Of a stretch of 64,000 nt of DNA, positions 10,205 through 19,053 are shown one piece after another. The position numbers and the translations under genes are program-made. Below the pieces are notes generated by a model, which saw only the letters and a program-made list of their open reading frames with translations, searched no databases and was not told the origin of the DNA. Within the stretch, counting starts at the first letter, position 1; the number at the start of each line of letters is the position of its first letter. Origin of the DNA: Bizionia myxarmorum (GTDB lineage: Bacteria > Bacteroidota > Bacteroidia > Flavobacteriales > Flavobacteriaceae); contig NZ_VSKK01000001.1 in the NCBI RefSeq assembly GCF_008086205.1, positions 1,612,001 through 1,676,000 on the forward strand. Direction: 5' to 3'.

Positions 10205-10244
10205 AATAGTCTTGGTTTTATATAGTGTTTAATCGGAAATACAG

Positions 10245-10252
10245 CAAAAATA
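10245..10252 (-). promoter_or_regulatory. Promoter -7 box of the ABC transporter operon
   Basis: Reverse-strand TATTTTTG fits TAnnTTTG exactly, about 40 bases ahead of the ATPase ATG at 10204. A -33 TTG is not evident. Confidence 0.45.
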
Positions 10253-10334
10253 AAAATGTTTCTTTCCTACTAAAAACTAGTTAGTGGTTATCTGTAGGAC
10301 GAATAACTTTCTAAATTGTTACAGGCTAAAATAA

Positions 10335-10362
10335 AAAAAGCATTCGGTTAGGAATGCTTTTT
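10335..10362 (-). terminator. Rho-independent terminator after the pRiA4b ORF-3-like gene
   Basis: An 11-bp perfect stem (AAAAAGCATTC with GAATGCTTTTT) and a 6-base loop form a hairpin flanked by A/T tracts, 38 bases after the stop at 10400. It separates this gene from the ABC operon. Confidence 0.8.
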
Positions 10363-10399
10363 AATATTATTTTATCTGCCTCTTGAAGAGGAACGGGCG

Positions 10400-10915
10400 T
10401 TAATTCCAGTTCTCGTCGAAATCTAAATTATCATAATCATCGACATCTAAATCATCTTCAAATTCGTTGTAGTCGTCAAAATTTTCAGCCTCGAAGTTTT
10501 TTTCAGGCGCTTCATCAGGTACTTGTCCATGCACAAACATTAGATTTGGATAATCTGTACCTTCAGCTTCTTCCACAATTTCGGCAAGTTCAACGTAAAA
10601 AGTCCACATACTTAAAAAATCGTAAACATAAATAAGTTTGGTTTGTACTTCACTTAATGTGTCTTTTAAAACCGATTTACTCATAAGCTTGGTTGGATTT
10701 AATCCATCGCTCATATCAAACAAAGAAATTTCTTCACCTTGATTCCATTCATCATCCGAAACGTAAAAAGATGCCATTTCTGAACCATCAAAACCAAAAG
10801 ACTGCGTAATAATATTATGCAAATCTTCCATGGAATCCGTGTCACGAATTTCTACGTCGCGAAAAACATCCTTATCACTATCGTTATCTAGTACTATTCG
10901 AAATCTATATATCAT
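10400..10915 (-). CDS. pRiA4b ORF-3-like (IS1096 passenger TnpR-type) family protein
   Basis: 171-residue soluble protein. Residues 1-125 resemble the plasmid pRiA4b ORF-3 / IS1096 passenger family: MIYRFRIVLDND, DSMEDLHNIITQSFGFDG and a WTFYVELAEI strand. The last ~40 residues are extremely acidic (repeated D, E and N, ending FDENWN) and probably disordered. The family was first named from mobile elements but is widespread as a stand-alone chromosomal gene in Bacteroidota. No transposase, inverted ends or target duplication is visible here. The function is unknown. It is followed by a strong terminator and appears to be a single-gene unit downstream of the heme A synthase gene. Confidence 0.7.
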   Translation of the reverse strand: MIYRFRIVLDNDSDKDVFRDVEIRDTDSMEDLHNIITQSFGFDGSEMASFYVSDDEWNQGEEISLFDMSDGLNPTKLMSKSVLKDTLSEVQTKLIYVYDFLSMWTFYVELAEIVEEAEGTDYPNLMFVHGQVPDEAPEKNFEAENFDDYNEFEDDLDVDDYDNLDFDENWN

Positions 10916-10950
10916 AATATTATTTATGCTGCAAAGGTAGTTATTTATAA

Positions 10951-11964
10951 TTATTTGCTAAAACGATGTAGCGTAAAAGTCATAGCGGAAAGCAGAAAAA
11001 ATGCGCCTACTTGATGCGCAACTCCTAACCATAAAGGTACCGCGTAAATTATGGTGAAAACACCCAATAAAAATTGAAAACCAACTAAAATTAAAAGAGA
11101 GTCAATACCTCTTCTTTGTAGTTTGGTTAAGGTCATTTCGCGCGCTTTAAACCATAGAATAAAAATAAAACCTACCACCAAATACGCAAACGTTCTATGA
11201 ATAAACTGAATGCCACTTGGGTTTTCTATCAGGTTTTTATAAAAAGGCTCCAAAATATAAACCGTTTCATGCATAAATTTATCTTCATTCATATAAGGCC
11301 AATGATTATGAAGTAACCCAGCTTTTAATCCGGCTACAAAACCACCATAAATTATTTGAATAATTAGAATAACATAGCTGACAATAATAAGATTTCTGAA
11401 CTTTTTATTGATTGCTTTCTTATCTGGATAAATTAAATCCAAGGCCACCCAAAGTGTTGCTGCAAAGGTTAAAAATGCTGTTGTTAAATGCGCTGCAAGT
11501 CTATAATGACTCACGTCTGGCATATCTACCAAACCACTTTTCACCATATACCAACCCAAAAACCCTTGAAAACCACCCAATATTAAAAGAACTATACATT
11601 TTCTAATAGTTTTAGCAGAAAGTCGCTTTTTAAGCAGGAAATATAAAAATGGAATTATAAATACCAATCCAATTACACGGCCTATTAATCGATGAAACCA
11701 TTCCCAGAAATAAATGCCTTTAAAATCTTCTAAAGTAAAATGAGAATGTAGCTTTTGAAATTCGGGGTATTGTTGATATAATGCAAAAGCATCTTGCCAT
11801 TCAGCATCATTTAATGGTGGAATAGTTCCTGTAATAAGTTTATAGTCGGACATGGATAATCCAGAATCCGTTAACCTCGTTATACCACCAACAACGACCA
11901 TTATAAAAATGAGTACGCAACCTGTAAGTAGCCAGTAAATGACGTTTTTGTTATCTTTTTTCAT
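10951..11964 (-). CDS. ctaA: Heme A synthase (COX15/CtaA family)
   Basis: 337-residue membrane enzyme that oxidises the C8 methyl of heme O to give heme A for the aa3-type cytochrome oxidase. About eight hydrophobic helices are visible. The conserved first-loop motif GGITRLTDSGLSM is at residues 26-38. Candidate heme-ligating histidines lie in EWFHRLIGR, SHYRLAAH, FIHRTFAYL and LGVAHQVGAF, in the two-fold repeated arrangement of the family. The length fits COX15-type proteins. It stands alone here, without a protoheme farnesyltransferase next to it. Confidence 0.93.
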   Translation of the reverse strand: MKKDNKNVIYWLLTGCVLIFIMVVVGGITRLTDSGLSMSDYKLITGTIPPLNDAEWQDAFALYQQYPEFQKLHSHFTLEDFKGIYFWEWFHRLIGRVIGLVFIIPFLYFLLKKRLSAKTIRKCIVLLILGGFQGFLGWYMVKSGLVDMPDVSHYRLAAHLTTAFLTFAATLWVALDLIYPDKKAINKKFRNLIIVSYVILIIQIIYGGFVAGLKAGLLHNHWPYMNEDKFMHETVYILEPFYKNLIENPSGIQFIHRTFAYLVVGFIFILWFKAREMTLTKLQRRGIDSLLILVGFQFLLGVFTIIYAVPLWLGVAHQVGAFFLLSAMTFTLHRFSK

Positions 11965-12005
11965 TTTTTTAATTTTCAGATTTTTAGAGCTGCAAAGTTT
12001 TTTTT

Positions 12006-13427
12006 CTATTTCGTAACGCGCTTCAATCCTAAACTTTCACCTTCTTTCAACATCAACTGAAATGCGGCTTGGTATTCATTAGGAATATGGCCATCCAAAA
12101 TAGCTTCTTTAATGCGTTCTTTAATGGTTCCAATTTCTCGGGATGGTTTTATACCGAATGTTTCCATAATTTCTTCACCAGAAACTGGTGGTTGAAAATT
12201 TCGAACTTGATCACGTTCTTCAACTTCAACAATTTTATCGCGAACATTTTTAAAGTTGCTGTGATATTTTTTGAATTTATTAGGGTTTTTGGTTGTAATA
12301 TCTGCTTCACAAAGCGTCATTAAATCTTCCACATGATCGCCGGCATCAAAAACCAAGCGTCTAACTGCGGAATCCGTCACTATTTCATCAGCCAAAACAA
12401 TTGGTCGTGAGCTCATGAGTACCATTTTTTGAACAAATTTCATTTTATCATTCAGCGGCATTTTCAATCGTTTGAATAAGCGATAAACCATTTTAGAGCC
12501 TTCAAATTCGTGGGCGTGAAATGTCCAACCAATTTTTTTATGAAAGCGCTTTGTTGGGGCTTTGCCAATATCATGAAGTAACGCAGCCCAACGCAGCCAG
12601 ACGTTTTCCGTGTTCACGGAAATATTATCCACCACTTCTAAAGTGTGATAAAAATTGTCTTTATGCCTCTGTCCTTCAATTTCATCAATACCTTTAAGCG
12701 CCGTGAGTTCGGGTAAAATTTGCTCTAATAAACCCGTTTGTTCTAATAGTAAAAAACCGACAGATGGTTTAGGCGATTCTAAAATTTTATTAAGTTCTAC
12801 AACAATACGTTCCTTGGTAATAATTTCAATACGATGGTTGTTTTTTGAAATAGCATCCAGTGAATTTTGTTCAATAGTAAAGTGTAATTGAGTTGCAAAA
12901 CGGATGGCACGCATCATTCGTAATGGATCATCACTATAGGTAATGTCTGGATTTAGAGGTGTGCGGATTATTTTATTTTCTAAATCTTGAACACCTTGAA
13001 ACGGATCGAGTAAATCGCCAAAATTGGATTGGTTTAAACTTAATGCTAATGCGTTTATGGTAAAATCACGACGATTCTGATCATCTTCTAAAGTGCCATT
13101 TTCTACAACTGGATTACGGCTAGTTTCAATGTAACTTTCTTTTCTGGCACCTACAAATTCAATTTCAATATCATCAAAACGCAACATGGCCGTACCATAG
13201 GTTTTAAATACTTGAACTTTAGGTTTATTTGGAAGGTTTTGAGCCACTTGTCTGGCTAATTCAATACCACTACCAACGGCAACAATATCAATGTCTTTAG
13301 GGTTGCCGCGTTTTAAAAGAAAGTCACGAACAAAGCCGCCAATGACATAACAATCCATCTGTAATTCTTGGGCAGACTTGGAAATTATTTTAAAAATAGA
13401 ATGCTCTAGGGCGTTTTTGTAATTCAT
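12006..13427 (-). CDS. cca: CCA-adding tRNA nucleotidyltransferase with HD domain
   Basis: 473-residue class II nucleotidyltransferase that builds or repairs the 3' CCA of tRNAs. The head domain has the flexible GGFVRD loop, the metal-binding DIDIV and the RRDFTINALAL motif. A C-terminal HD domain (AALLHDIGKAPT) follows. I chose the ATG at 13427 rather than the in-frame ATG at 13463. The 12 extra residues (DLGFRIWNLNH) come from a low-complexity heptamer repeat and do not look like protein. Some HD-containing members act as poly(A) polymerases, but the overall pattern fits CCA addition. No CCA is encoded at the tRNA genes elsewhere in this window, which fits a need for this enzyme. Confidence 0.9.
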   Translation of the reverse strand: MNYKNALEHSIFKIISKSAQELQMDCYVIGGFVRDFLLKRGNPKDIDIVAVGSGIELARQVAQNLPNKPKVQVFKTYGTAMLRFDDIEIEFVGARKESYIETSRNPVVENGTLEDDQNRRDFTINALALSLNQSNFGDLLDPFQGVQDLENKIIRTPLNPDITYSDDPLRMMRAIRFATQLHFTIEQNSLDAISKNNHRIEIITKERIVVELNKILESPKPSVGFLLLEQTGLLEQILPELTALKGIDEIEGQRHKDNFYHTLEVVDNISVNTENVWLRWAALLHDIGKAPTKRFHKKIGWTFHAHEFEGSKMVYRLFKRLKMPLNDKMKFVQKMVLMSSRPIVLADEIVTDSAVRRLVFDAGDHVEDLMTLCEADITTKNPNKFKKYHSNFKNVRDKIVEVEERDQVRNFQPPVSGEEIMETFGIKPSREIGTIKERIKEAILDGHIPNEYQAAFQLMLKEGESLGLKRVTK

Positions 13428-13433
13428 GTGATT

Positions 13434-13461
13434 CAAATTCCAAATTCTAAATCCCAAATCC
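13434..13461. repeat. Four degenerate heptamers just upstream of cca
   Basis: On the + strand the sequence reads CAAATTC, CAAATTC, TAAATCC, CAAATCC in direct succession (period 7). It begins 7 bases upstream of the chosen cca start. Similar low-complexity TTTGGAATTTGG-type runs are familiar between genes in Flavobacteriaceae (recollection). Confidence 0.7.
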
Positions 13462-13502
13462 AAAAAATTTAATTAGGATTTTCGAGCTTAAAATTTAAAG
13501 TT

Positions 13503-14066
13503 TTATTTTCTTAAAATGTCAACACTTCCATCTTCACAAATTCTAATAATAGTGGAAGGCTGGGTATTGATTTTTTCGTTCTGCAAATTTACAACATAGT
13601 CCACATCTTTTAAAATGTCTTCATGTATTTCTTTGAATGATTTTGGCGAAGAATGCCCACTCATATTCGCTGAAGTTGAAACAATAGGTTTATTAAATAA
13701 TTTTATTAAATCGTGTGCAAAACCTTCTGTTACAACCCGAATGGCCAAAGTATTATCAAGCGCAATTAAATTGGCAGCAACCAAGCGCGGATTATTATAA
13801 ATAATAGTTGTGGGTTTAGTGGCTGATTCCAAAAAACGGATGGCTGCTTCTGGTACATTTTCAATGTAAACATTTAACATTTCTATACTTGAAACCAAAC
13901 AAATTAGCGCTTTAGTTTCTACACGGTTTTTTAATTTGTAGATTTCTGATACAGCATTTGGATTTGTTGCATCACAACCCAACCCCCAAACGGTATCGGT
14001 GGGGTAGAGGATGGTTTTGCCAAGTTTCAAATTTTTAACTGCTTCTTGTAATGCTGATCGTTCCAT
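13503..14066 (-). CDS. L-threonylcarbamoyladenylate synthase (Sua5/YciO/YrdC family)
   Basis: 187-residue enzyme making threonylcarbamoyl-AMP from threonine, bicarbonate and ATP, the first step of the t6A modification at position 37 of ANN-decoding tRNAs. It carries the family signatures: YPTDTVWGLGCDA near the N-terminus, YKLKNR for substrate binding, and VSTSANMSG near residues 132-140. The length fits the short TsaC-type form without the extra Sua5 domain. The start is only 4 bp from the stop of the upstream glycosyltransferase gene, so they may be co-transcribed. It is next to cca, another tRNA-processing gene. Confidence 0.88.
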   Translation of the reverse strand: MERSALQEAVKNLKLGKTILYPTDTVWGLGCDATNPNAVSEIYKLKNRVETKALICLVSSIEMLNVYIENVPEAAIRFLESATKPTTIIYNNPRLVAANLIALDNTLAIRVVTEGFAHDLIKLFNKPIVSTSANMSGHSSPKSFKEIHEDILKDVDYVVNLQNEKINTQPSTIIRICEDGSVDILRK

Positions 14067-14070
14067 AATT

Positions 14071-15258
14071 TTAAGTATAAAAATCAGTCATGGTTTTAAT
14101 AAATGCAGCTCTGCCACTTTGTTTTATTACCAAAGATCTGATGGCTTCTGGATTAAAAACAAGTTCCTTGTTTTTTATTTTTAATAAATTTTCAGCAATC
14201 GCCTCCGCATCTTTTAAATTAACCAATACACCCGTTTCAGCAGTGATAGAATCTTCAACGCCACCACTTTTAGTAGCGATAACTGGTTTTCCGCATAACA
14301 TAGCTTCACGAACGGCAACGCCATATGTTTCTGCCACACTAGTAGAGACAAAAACATCACAGCTTTGCAATTTCACATTAATTTCTGTTCGTGTTAATTT
14401 TGGATAAAACGTACAGTTGTCTAATACGTTATGTTTTTTGGCTAAAGATTCAAGATAGGAACTGTTTGCTTTTGAACCATCTAAAAACGAATCATTTCCA
14501 ATAATAATTGCTTCAAAATCGCCGTTATAAAGTTCTTTGAAAGCTTCTAAACTTCTAAAAAATGTCTCCGAATCTTTAATGAGTTGCGGATAGGTTATAG
14601 CTAGAATGGTGAATTTCGATTTTTCTGTTTTTACAGGTATTTGAAACTTCTGCTCATCCATTAAATTCCAAATAATTTCGGGATTACAATCCATGCTGTT
14701 CATTAAGATGCAACGCTGTTGATGGTAGCTAACCGCGCCAATTTTGGAAGCATTTTCAATGGCTTCACGAATGGCTCTTTGTGTTTTTTTATGGTAATAA
14801 TTTAATAGGAATGTTTGATGCTCAATAATTACAAAAGGTAATTTATTAATTTTTGATAAATAATGGGCGTAAATTCCGCCATTGGCCGTGCACTGCGCAT
14901 GAATAAGTTCGGGGCACCAAGAATTAGTTATGATTTCAAATGCTTTTTGATAGGCCTTTTTACTGTTTTGCAGTTTCCATTTAGTCGGCCATTTTTTATA
15001 ATGATTAATGGAAAAAGAACAGGCTTCAGGATCTTGAATTAAATAACTTCGGTTAACCAACTTATTTTTGCTAAAAGCATGTTTTAGTCGTGATTTTAAA
15101 TAATCAAAAAGACCTAGTTCCTTTTCAATACCGTAGATTATTTTGATGTCGAAGCCGTTTTCATTAAGTAACTGCGCTTGTTCTTTGAAAAAAGTTCCAA
15201 TCAACTCATTATCAGTATTTGGGTACCAAGATGGTATGATTAGGATTTTTTTGCGCAT
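14071..15258 (-). CDS. Glycosyltransferase family 4
   Basis: 395-residue GT-B enzyme, likely a retaining transferase acting on a surface saccharide. The N-terminal domain begins KKILIIPSWYPN. The C-terminal nucleotide-sugar domain has KFTILAITYPQLIKDSETF and the E-x7-E pattern in SVAETYGVAVREAMLCGKPVIA, followed by TKSGGVEDSI. Acceptor and donor cannot be deduced. It is the outer member of a cluster of about seven glycosyltransferases and is divergently oriented from the DegT aminotransferase gene. Confidence 0.87.
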   Translation of the reverse strand: MRKKILIIPSWYPNTDNELIGTFFKEQAQLLNENGFDIKIIYGIEKELGLFDYLKSRLKHAFSKNKLVNRSYLIQDPEACSFSINHYKKWPTKWKLQNSKKAYQKAFEIITNSWCPELIHAQCTANGGIYAHYLSKINKLPFVIIEHQTFLLNYYHKKTQRAIREAIENASKIGAVSYHQQRCILMNSMDCNPEIIWNLMDEQKFQIPVKTEKSKFTILAITYPQLIKDSETFFRSLEAFKELYNGDFEAIIIGNDSFLDGSKANSSYLESLAKKHNVLDNCTFYPKLTRTEINVKLQSCDVFVSTSVAETYGVAVREAMLCGKPVIATKSGGVEDSITAETGVLVNLKDAEAIAENLLKIKNKELVFNPEAIRSLVIKQSGRAAFIKTMTDFYT

Positions 15259-15356
15259 ATTTTCAACTTTTTGTCAGGTAAAATTATACATTTAGCAAGC
15301 AATTACTTCAATTATAAAATAAAATATTTTTATAGTCCCTTAAACCCGAAGTTTTT

Positions 15357-15364
15357 TAATTTTG
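15357..15364 (+). promoter_or_regulatory. Possible -7 box before the DegT aminotransferase
   Basis: TAATTTTG matches TAnnTTTG and lies only 5 bases before the ATG at 15370, so the transcript would start at or near the start codon (leaderless). No -33 TTG is evident. Confidence 0.35.
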
Positions 15365-15369
15365 TTAAT

Positions 15370-16446
15370 ATGATACATGTTACGCAAACCTTTTTGCCGC
15401 CTATTGAAGAATTTGAAAAAATTTTAAAACGCGCTTGGGACAAAAAGTGGATGACCAATAGAGGTGAATTGCTTTTAGAATTAGAGGAAACCCTATCTGA
15501 ATATCTTAATATTTCAAATTTCTTTATCACCACAAATGGAACTTTACCCTTACAAATTGCTTTAAAAACGCTTGGAATTACTAAAGAAGTCATTACCACG
15601 CCATTTAGTTATGTGGCAACGACGTCTGCTATTGTTTGGGAGAATTGTAAGCCTGTTTTTGTGGATATAGAGCGAGATATGCTAACTATTGATCCCGAAA
15701 AAATTGAAGCCGCTATCACTGAAAATACAGAAGCCATTTTGGCAACTCACGTTTTTGGGAATCCTTGCGATATTGAAACCATTGAAGCCATTGCAAAAAA
15801 ACATAACCTGAAAGTTATTTATGACGGCGCTCATAGTTTTGCCGTAAAATATAAAGGAAAATCTATATTTTCTTATGGTGATATAATTACCACTAGTTTT
15901 CATTCTACTAAATTATTTCATACGGGAGAAGGCGGTGCTATTTTTGTTCCAAATGATGACTTGTATAAGAAATGCTATTACCATCATAATTTTGGGCATA
16001 ATGGACCATTAGAATATCACGGATTAGGCATTAATGCCAAGGCTTCTGAAATGCAGGCAGCCATGGGTTTGAGTGTGTTTCCTTATATTGATAAAATTAT
16101 TGAAAAACGAAAAATGCTTACGGAGCATTATGAATCTTTATTGCAAAATAATGAGAATTTAACGCTTTTTAATTTTAGAGATTTTACCGAAAGAAATTAT
16201 TCTTATATGCCTGTAATTTTTAAGAATCAAGACCATTTGGAATTGGTTTTAGAGAAATTGGCCGTTTTAAAAATATTTCCAAGACGTTATTTTTATCCAT
16301 CGCTAAATAAATTACCCTATTTAGAAAATTCAGTGAGCATGCCGATTTCCGAAGATATTTGTAATAAAATAGTATGTTTGCCTTTATATTTCGAATTAGA
16401 AAAACAGCAAGTTTCGGAAATCTGTAACCTTATTAATTCTCTTTAA
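15370..16446 (+). CDS. DegT/DnrJ/EryC1/StrS family sugar aminotransferase
   Basis: 358-residue PLP enzyme that aminates a nucleotide-linked 3- or 4-keto sugar. The PLP lysine is in FHSTKLFHTGEGGAIF, and the pyridine-binding aspartate and histidine in IYDGAHSFAV. The N-terminal MIHVTQTFLPP and the substrate-loop phrase TTPFSYVATTSAI are typical. I take the ATG at 15370. An upstream ATG at 15271 would add 33 residues with no family resemblance. The stop is followed immediately by the acetyltransferase ATG at 16447, so the two are translationally linked: an amino group is made and then acylated. The 4,6-dehydratase that would make the keto sugar is not in this window. Confidence 0.88.
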   Translation: MIHVTQTFLPPIEEFEKILKRAWDKKWMTNRGELLLELEETLSEYLNISNFFITTNGTLPLQIALKTLGITKEVITTPFSYVATTSAIVWENCKPVFVDIERDMLTIDPEKIEAAITENTEAILATHVFGNPCDIETIEAIAKKHNLKVIYDGAHSFAVKYKGKSIFSYGDIITTSFHSTKLFHTGEGGAIFVPNDDLYKKCYYHHNFGHNGPLEYHGLGINAKASEMQAAMGLSVFPYIDKIIEKRKMLTEHYESLLQNNENLTLFNFRDFTERNYSYMPVIFKNQDHLELVLEKLAVLKIFPRRYFYPSLNKLPYLENSVSMPISEDICNKIVCLPLYFELEKQQVSEICNLINSL

Positions 16447-17070
16447 ATGATAGTACTCGGGGCAAAAGGTCATGCCAAAGATTTGTTAGTCGTATTAAAT
16501 GAAACGGTAAATGTTCAATCTTCGCTTACTTTTTATGACGATTTCACAAAACCTGAAGAAGCACTTTTTTTGGATACATATCCCATTTTGCATGATATTA
16601 AGGAAATTGATTTCAATGAAAACCCACATTTTGTTTCCGCTATTGGTATTCCAAAATACCGAAAAAGTATTGTAGAAAAATTTCTAAAAGAAGGTGGTGT
16701 TTATCAAACCGTTATTTCAAAACATGCCAATATAGGCGCTTTAGATGTTAATATTGGAGCGGGGTCTAATATCATGCCCTTTGTTTTTATCAGTAATAGC
16801 GTTCAAATTGGCGAAGGTTGCTTAATAAATACAGCCGCTCATATTCATCATGATGTTATTATTGGTGATTATTGTGATGTGTCTCCAGGCGCTCAAATAT
16901 TAGGTCGCGTAAAAATTGGAAACAATTGCAGTATTGGTGCAGGTGCCATTGTTTTACCAAATATAACATTGGGAGATCATGTTACAGTTGGCGCTGGAAC
17001 GGTTGTTGTTGCCGATTGTTTATCAGAAAACACCATTGTTGGTGTTCCTGGAAAATTAAAAAATAAGTAA
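16447..17070 (+). CDS. NeuD/PglD-like sugar O/N-acetyltransferase
   Basis: 207-residue left-handed beta-helix enzyme. The N-terminal third is the Rossmann-like PglD_N domain (MIVLGAKGHAKDLLVVL). The rest consists of imperfect hexapeptide repeats (IGALDVNIGAGSNIMPF, IGEGCLINTAAHIHHDVIIG, IGNNCSIGAGAIVLPN). The catalytic histidine is probably in AAHIHHD. Relatives acetylate UDP-4-amino sugars (PglD) or sialic acid (NeuD). Its abutment to the DegT aminotransferase supports N-acylation of the amino sugar made by that enzyme. Confidence 0.88.
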   Translation: MIVLGAKGHAKDLLVVLNETVNVQSSLTFYDDFTKPEEALFLDTYPILHDIKEIDFNENPHFVSAIGIPKYRKSIVEKFLKEGGVYQTVISKHANIGALDVNIGAGSNIMPFVFISNSVQIGEGCLINTAAHIHHDVIIGDYCDVSPGAQILGRVKIGNNCSIGAGAIVLPNITLGDHVTVGAGTVVVADCLSENTIVGVPGKLKNK

Positions 17071-17072
17071 CA

Positions 17073-17990
17073 ATGATGCCATTGCTAACCATTTGCTGTA
17101 CAACTTTTAACCAAGAGAAATTTATAGAACAAACTTTGGAAGGTTTTTATCTTCAAAAAACGAATTTCCCTATAGAAATTCAGATTCACGATGATGCATC
17201 TACAGATGGTACGCAAGCTATTTTAATAAAACATGCAGCCAAAGATCCTCGAATTAAATTAATTCTTCAAAACGAAAATAAATATTCACAGCATATTATG
17301 CCTTGGTGGCATTACAGTTTTCCACAAGCAGACGGCAAATATATTGCCTTGTGTGAAGGTGACGATTATTGGATAGATCCCTTAAAACTTCAAAAGCAAG
17401 TTGATTTTTTAGAATCAAATCCAGATTTTGTAATTTCCTGGACGAATTATAAAATTTTTAATGGAAGCAGTTTTTCATCTAATAAGTGGAAACATCAAAA
17501 TGATTTAACAACTATTGATTATAACTCGATATTTTCACCGTATTGCACGCTGACGTTAACGGCCGTTTTTAAAAAGGAAGCTTTAAATTTGGAACTTCTA
17601 AAATCCTTTAAACATTCAAAGGATAATTCCTTATATCTCATTTTATTACAAAAAGGAAAAGGTGTTTTTATGGATTTTGAATCGGCAGTTTATAGGGTTC
17701 ATGAAGGTGGCGTTTATTCATTACAATCTGAATTTTTTAAGAATTATTCCTCGTATTTAAATGTGAAAGAAGTTTCAGATGCCATTCCAGAGTCTAAAAC
17801 CGAAAACATGAAAAAGGTTATTAAATCTTTAGGAAATGCAACCGCTTTTGAAGTTTTAAAGCTGAAACATAAAGGTGAAAAATTAACTAAAATTCAATTG
17901 GACTTCATGACAACTTATTTTGAAGAAGCCGATTTTAAAACGAAGTTTAAATATTATAAACGCTTGTTGAAATATCAATTTTCAAAATAG
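17073..17990 (+). CDS. Glycosyltransferase family 2
   Basis: 305-residue GT-A enzyme. It starts with LLTICCTTFNQEKFIEQTLEGF and has the DDASTDGT nucleotide-sugar motif. The metal-binding segment is KYIALCEGDDYW, where the usual DxD is replaced by EGDD, as in one GT2 subgroup. It begins 2 bp after the acetyltransferase stop, so DegT, NeuD-like and GT2 form one unit. Its last 9 bp overlap the end of the convergent GT2 gene. Two start codons lie back to back (ATGATG). Confidence 0.87.
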   Translation: MMPLLTICCTTFNQEKFIEQTLEGFYLQKTNFPIEIQIHDDASTDGTQAILIKHAAKDPRIKLILQNENKYSQHIMPWWHYSFPQADGKYIALCEGDDYWIDPLKLQKQVDFLESNPDFVISWTNYKIFNGSSFSSNKWKHQNDLTTIDYNSIFSPYCTLTLTAVFKKEALNLELLKSFKHSKDNSLYLILLQKGKGVFMDFESAVYRVHEGGVYSLQSEFFKNYSSYLNVKEVSDAIPESKTENMKKVIKSLGNATAFEVLKLKHKGEKLTKIQLDFMTTYFEEADFKTKFKYYKRLLKYQFSK

Positions 17991-18974
17991 GCATTTAAAG
18001 AATAACGACATTTTATCGACTGGTTTTAAAACTTTGAAGAACCCCGATTCATTTTTTAAAAACGCATAAAATTCTTTGTTGTAATCACGGGCGTTTCTAA
18101 TAGATCGCGAAATGGTTCTATTAATATGCTTTTCAAATAATTCCTGATTATAAATCTTTAAATTTTTATTTCTTTCTAATAAATCATAAGCCGCTTGCAT
18201 GGTTTTAATAAGTTCACTTGACGCTTGCTTTCGTTGCAAAGAAACGGCATTAATGTAATATTGAATATTAGAATCTGAAGCCTGAATTTCCAAATTTTCT
18301 AACTGCTTGGTTTTGATTAATACTTCCGATTTTCGAAGATTTGCTTCTTTCGTCTGGCTAATATTAGCATCATGCCAACGGTATTTTAAAAGCGATTCCG
18401 GGATGTTGTGAAATTTAGTTTTATGAATTAATTGCGCCCAAAGTCCATAATCTTCAGCCGGAACATATTGATGCTCGAAACGCAAACTGCCCAATGCTGT
18501 TTTTCTAAACATAACGGTTGGATTGCCAATTCCACAACTGTGTAGAAATTGCACTTTTAAGGCCTCATGTTCCACTTCATGTTGCACAGTTTTTTCTTTA
18601 GTTCCAAAAAAAGTAAACCAAGTACCGCAAACACCTACATCTGGATTCGCTTTTAAATAATCTAACTGTTTTTCAAAACGTTTTGGTAAGGCAATGTCAT
18701 CAGCGTCTAACAAGGCAATAAATTCGGTTTCGGCTAATTCTATACCTTCATTTCGTAAATTGGCGGGACCTTCATTTTTTGTTTTGCTAATAACAGAAAC
18801 ACGAGAATCTTGTTTTTTATAAGCTTCTAAAATTTCAGAAGTGCCATCTGTAGAATTATCGTTTAAAACCAACAATGTGAAATCTTTAAATGTTTGATTC
18901 AACACGCTGTTAATGGATTCTTTTAAGAAACGTTCACCATTATAAACAGGCATAATTACAGTTAATTCGGACAT
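17982..18974 (-). CDS. Glycosyltransferase family 2
   Basis: 330-residue GT-A enzyme. The N-terminal signature is LTVIMPVYNGERFLKESINSVLNQT, with LNDNSTDGT for the nucleotide sugar and the metal-binding FIALLDADDIA. C-terminal helices include RWHDANISQ, typical of family 2 capsular and LPS transferases. The gene is convergent to the preceding GT2 and overlaps it by 9 bp at the 3' end. Sugar specificity is unknown. Confidence 0.88.
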   Translation of the reverse strand: MSELTVIMPVYNGERFLKESINSVLNQTFKDFTLLVLNDNSTDGTSEILEAYKKQDSRVSVISKTKNEGPANLRNEGIELAETEFIALLDADDIALPKRFEKQLDYLKANPDVGVCGTWFTFFGTKEKTVQHEVEHEALKVQFLHSCGIGNPTVMFRKTALGSLRFEHQYVPAEDYGLWAQLIHKTKFHNIPESLLKYRWHDANISQTKEANLRKSEVLIKTKQLENLEIQASDSNIQYYINAVSLQRKQASSELIKTMQAAYDLLERNKNLKIYNQELFEKHINRTISRSIRNARDYNKEFYAFLKNESGFFKVLKPVDKMSLFFKCLF

Positions 18975-19022
18975 TTTTCACCACATTTTAAAGACAAAAG
19001 TAGTTATTTATGTGGCTTAAAC

Positions 19023-19030
19023 TATATTTG
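19023..19030 (+). promoter_or_regulatory. -7 promoter box before the DSDE glycosyltransferase-like gene
   Basis: TATATTTG matches TAnnTTTG, 23 bases before the ATG at 19054, in the divergent gap with the GT2 gene. A clear -33 TTG is not seen. Confidence 0.5.
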
Positions 19031-19053
19031 TAAAAAATAATCCCTGATAATCC

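Noticed and set aside
10400-10915. Mobile element indicated by the IS1096/pRiA4b-type protein
   Set aside because: No transposase, inverted repeats or target-site duplication are present; the family is common as a stand-alone chromosomal gene.
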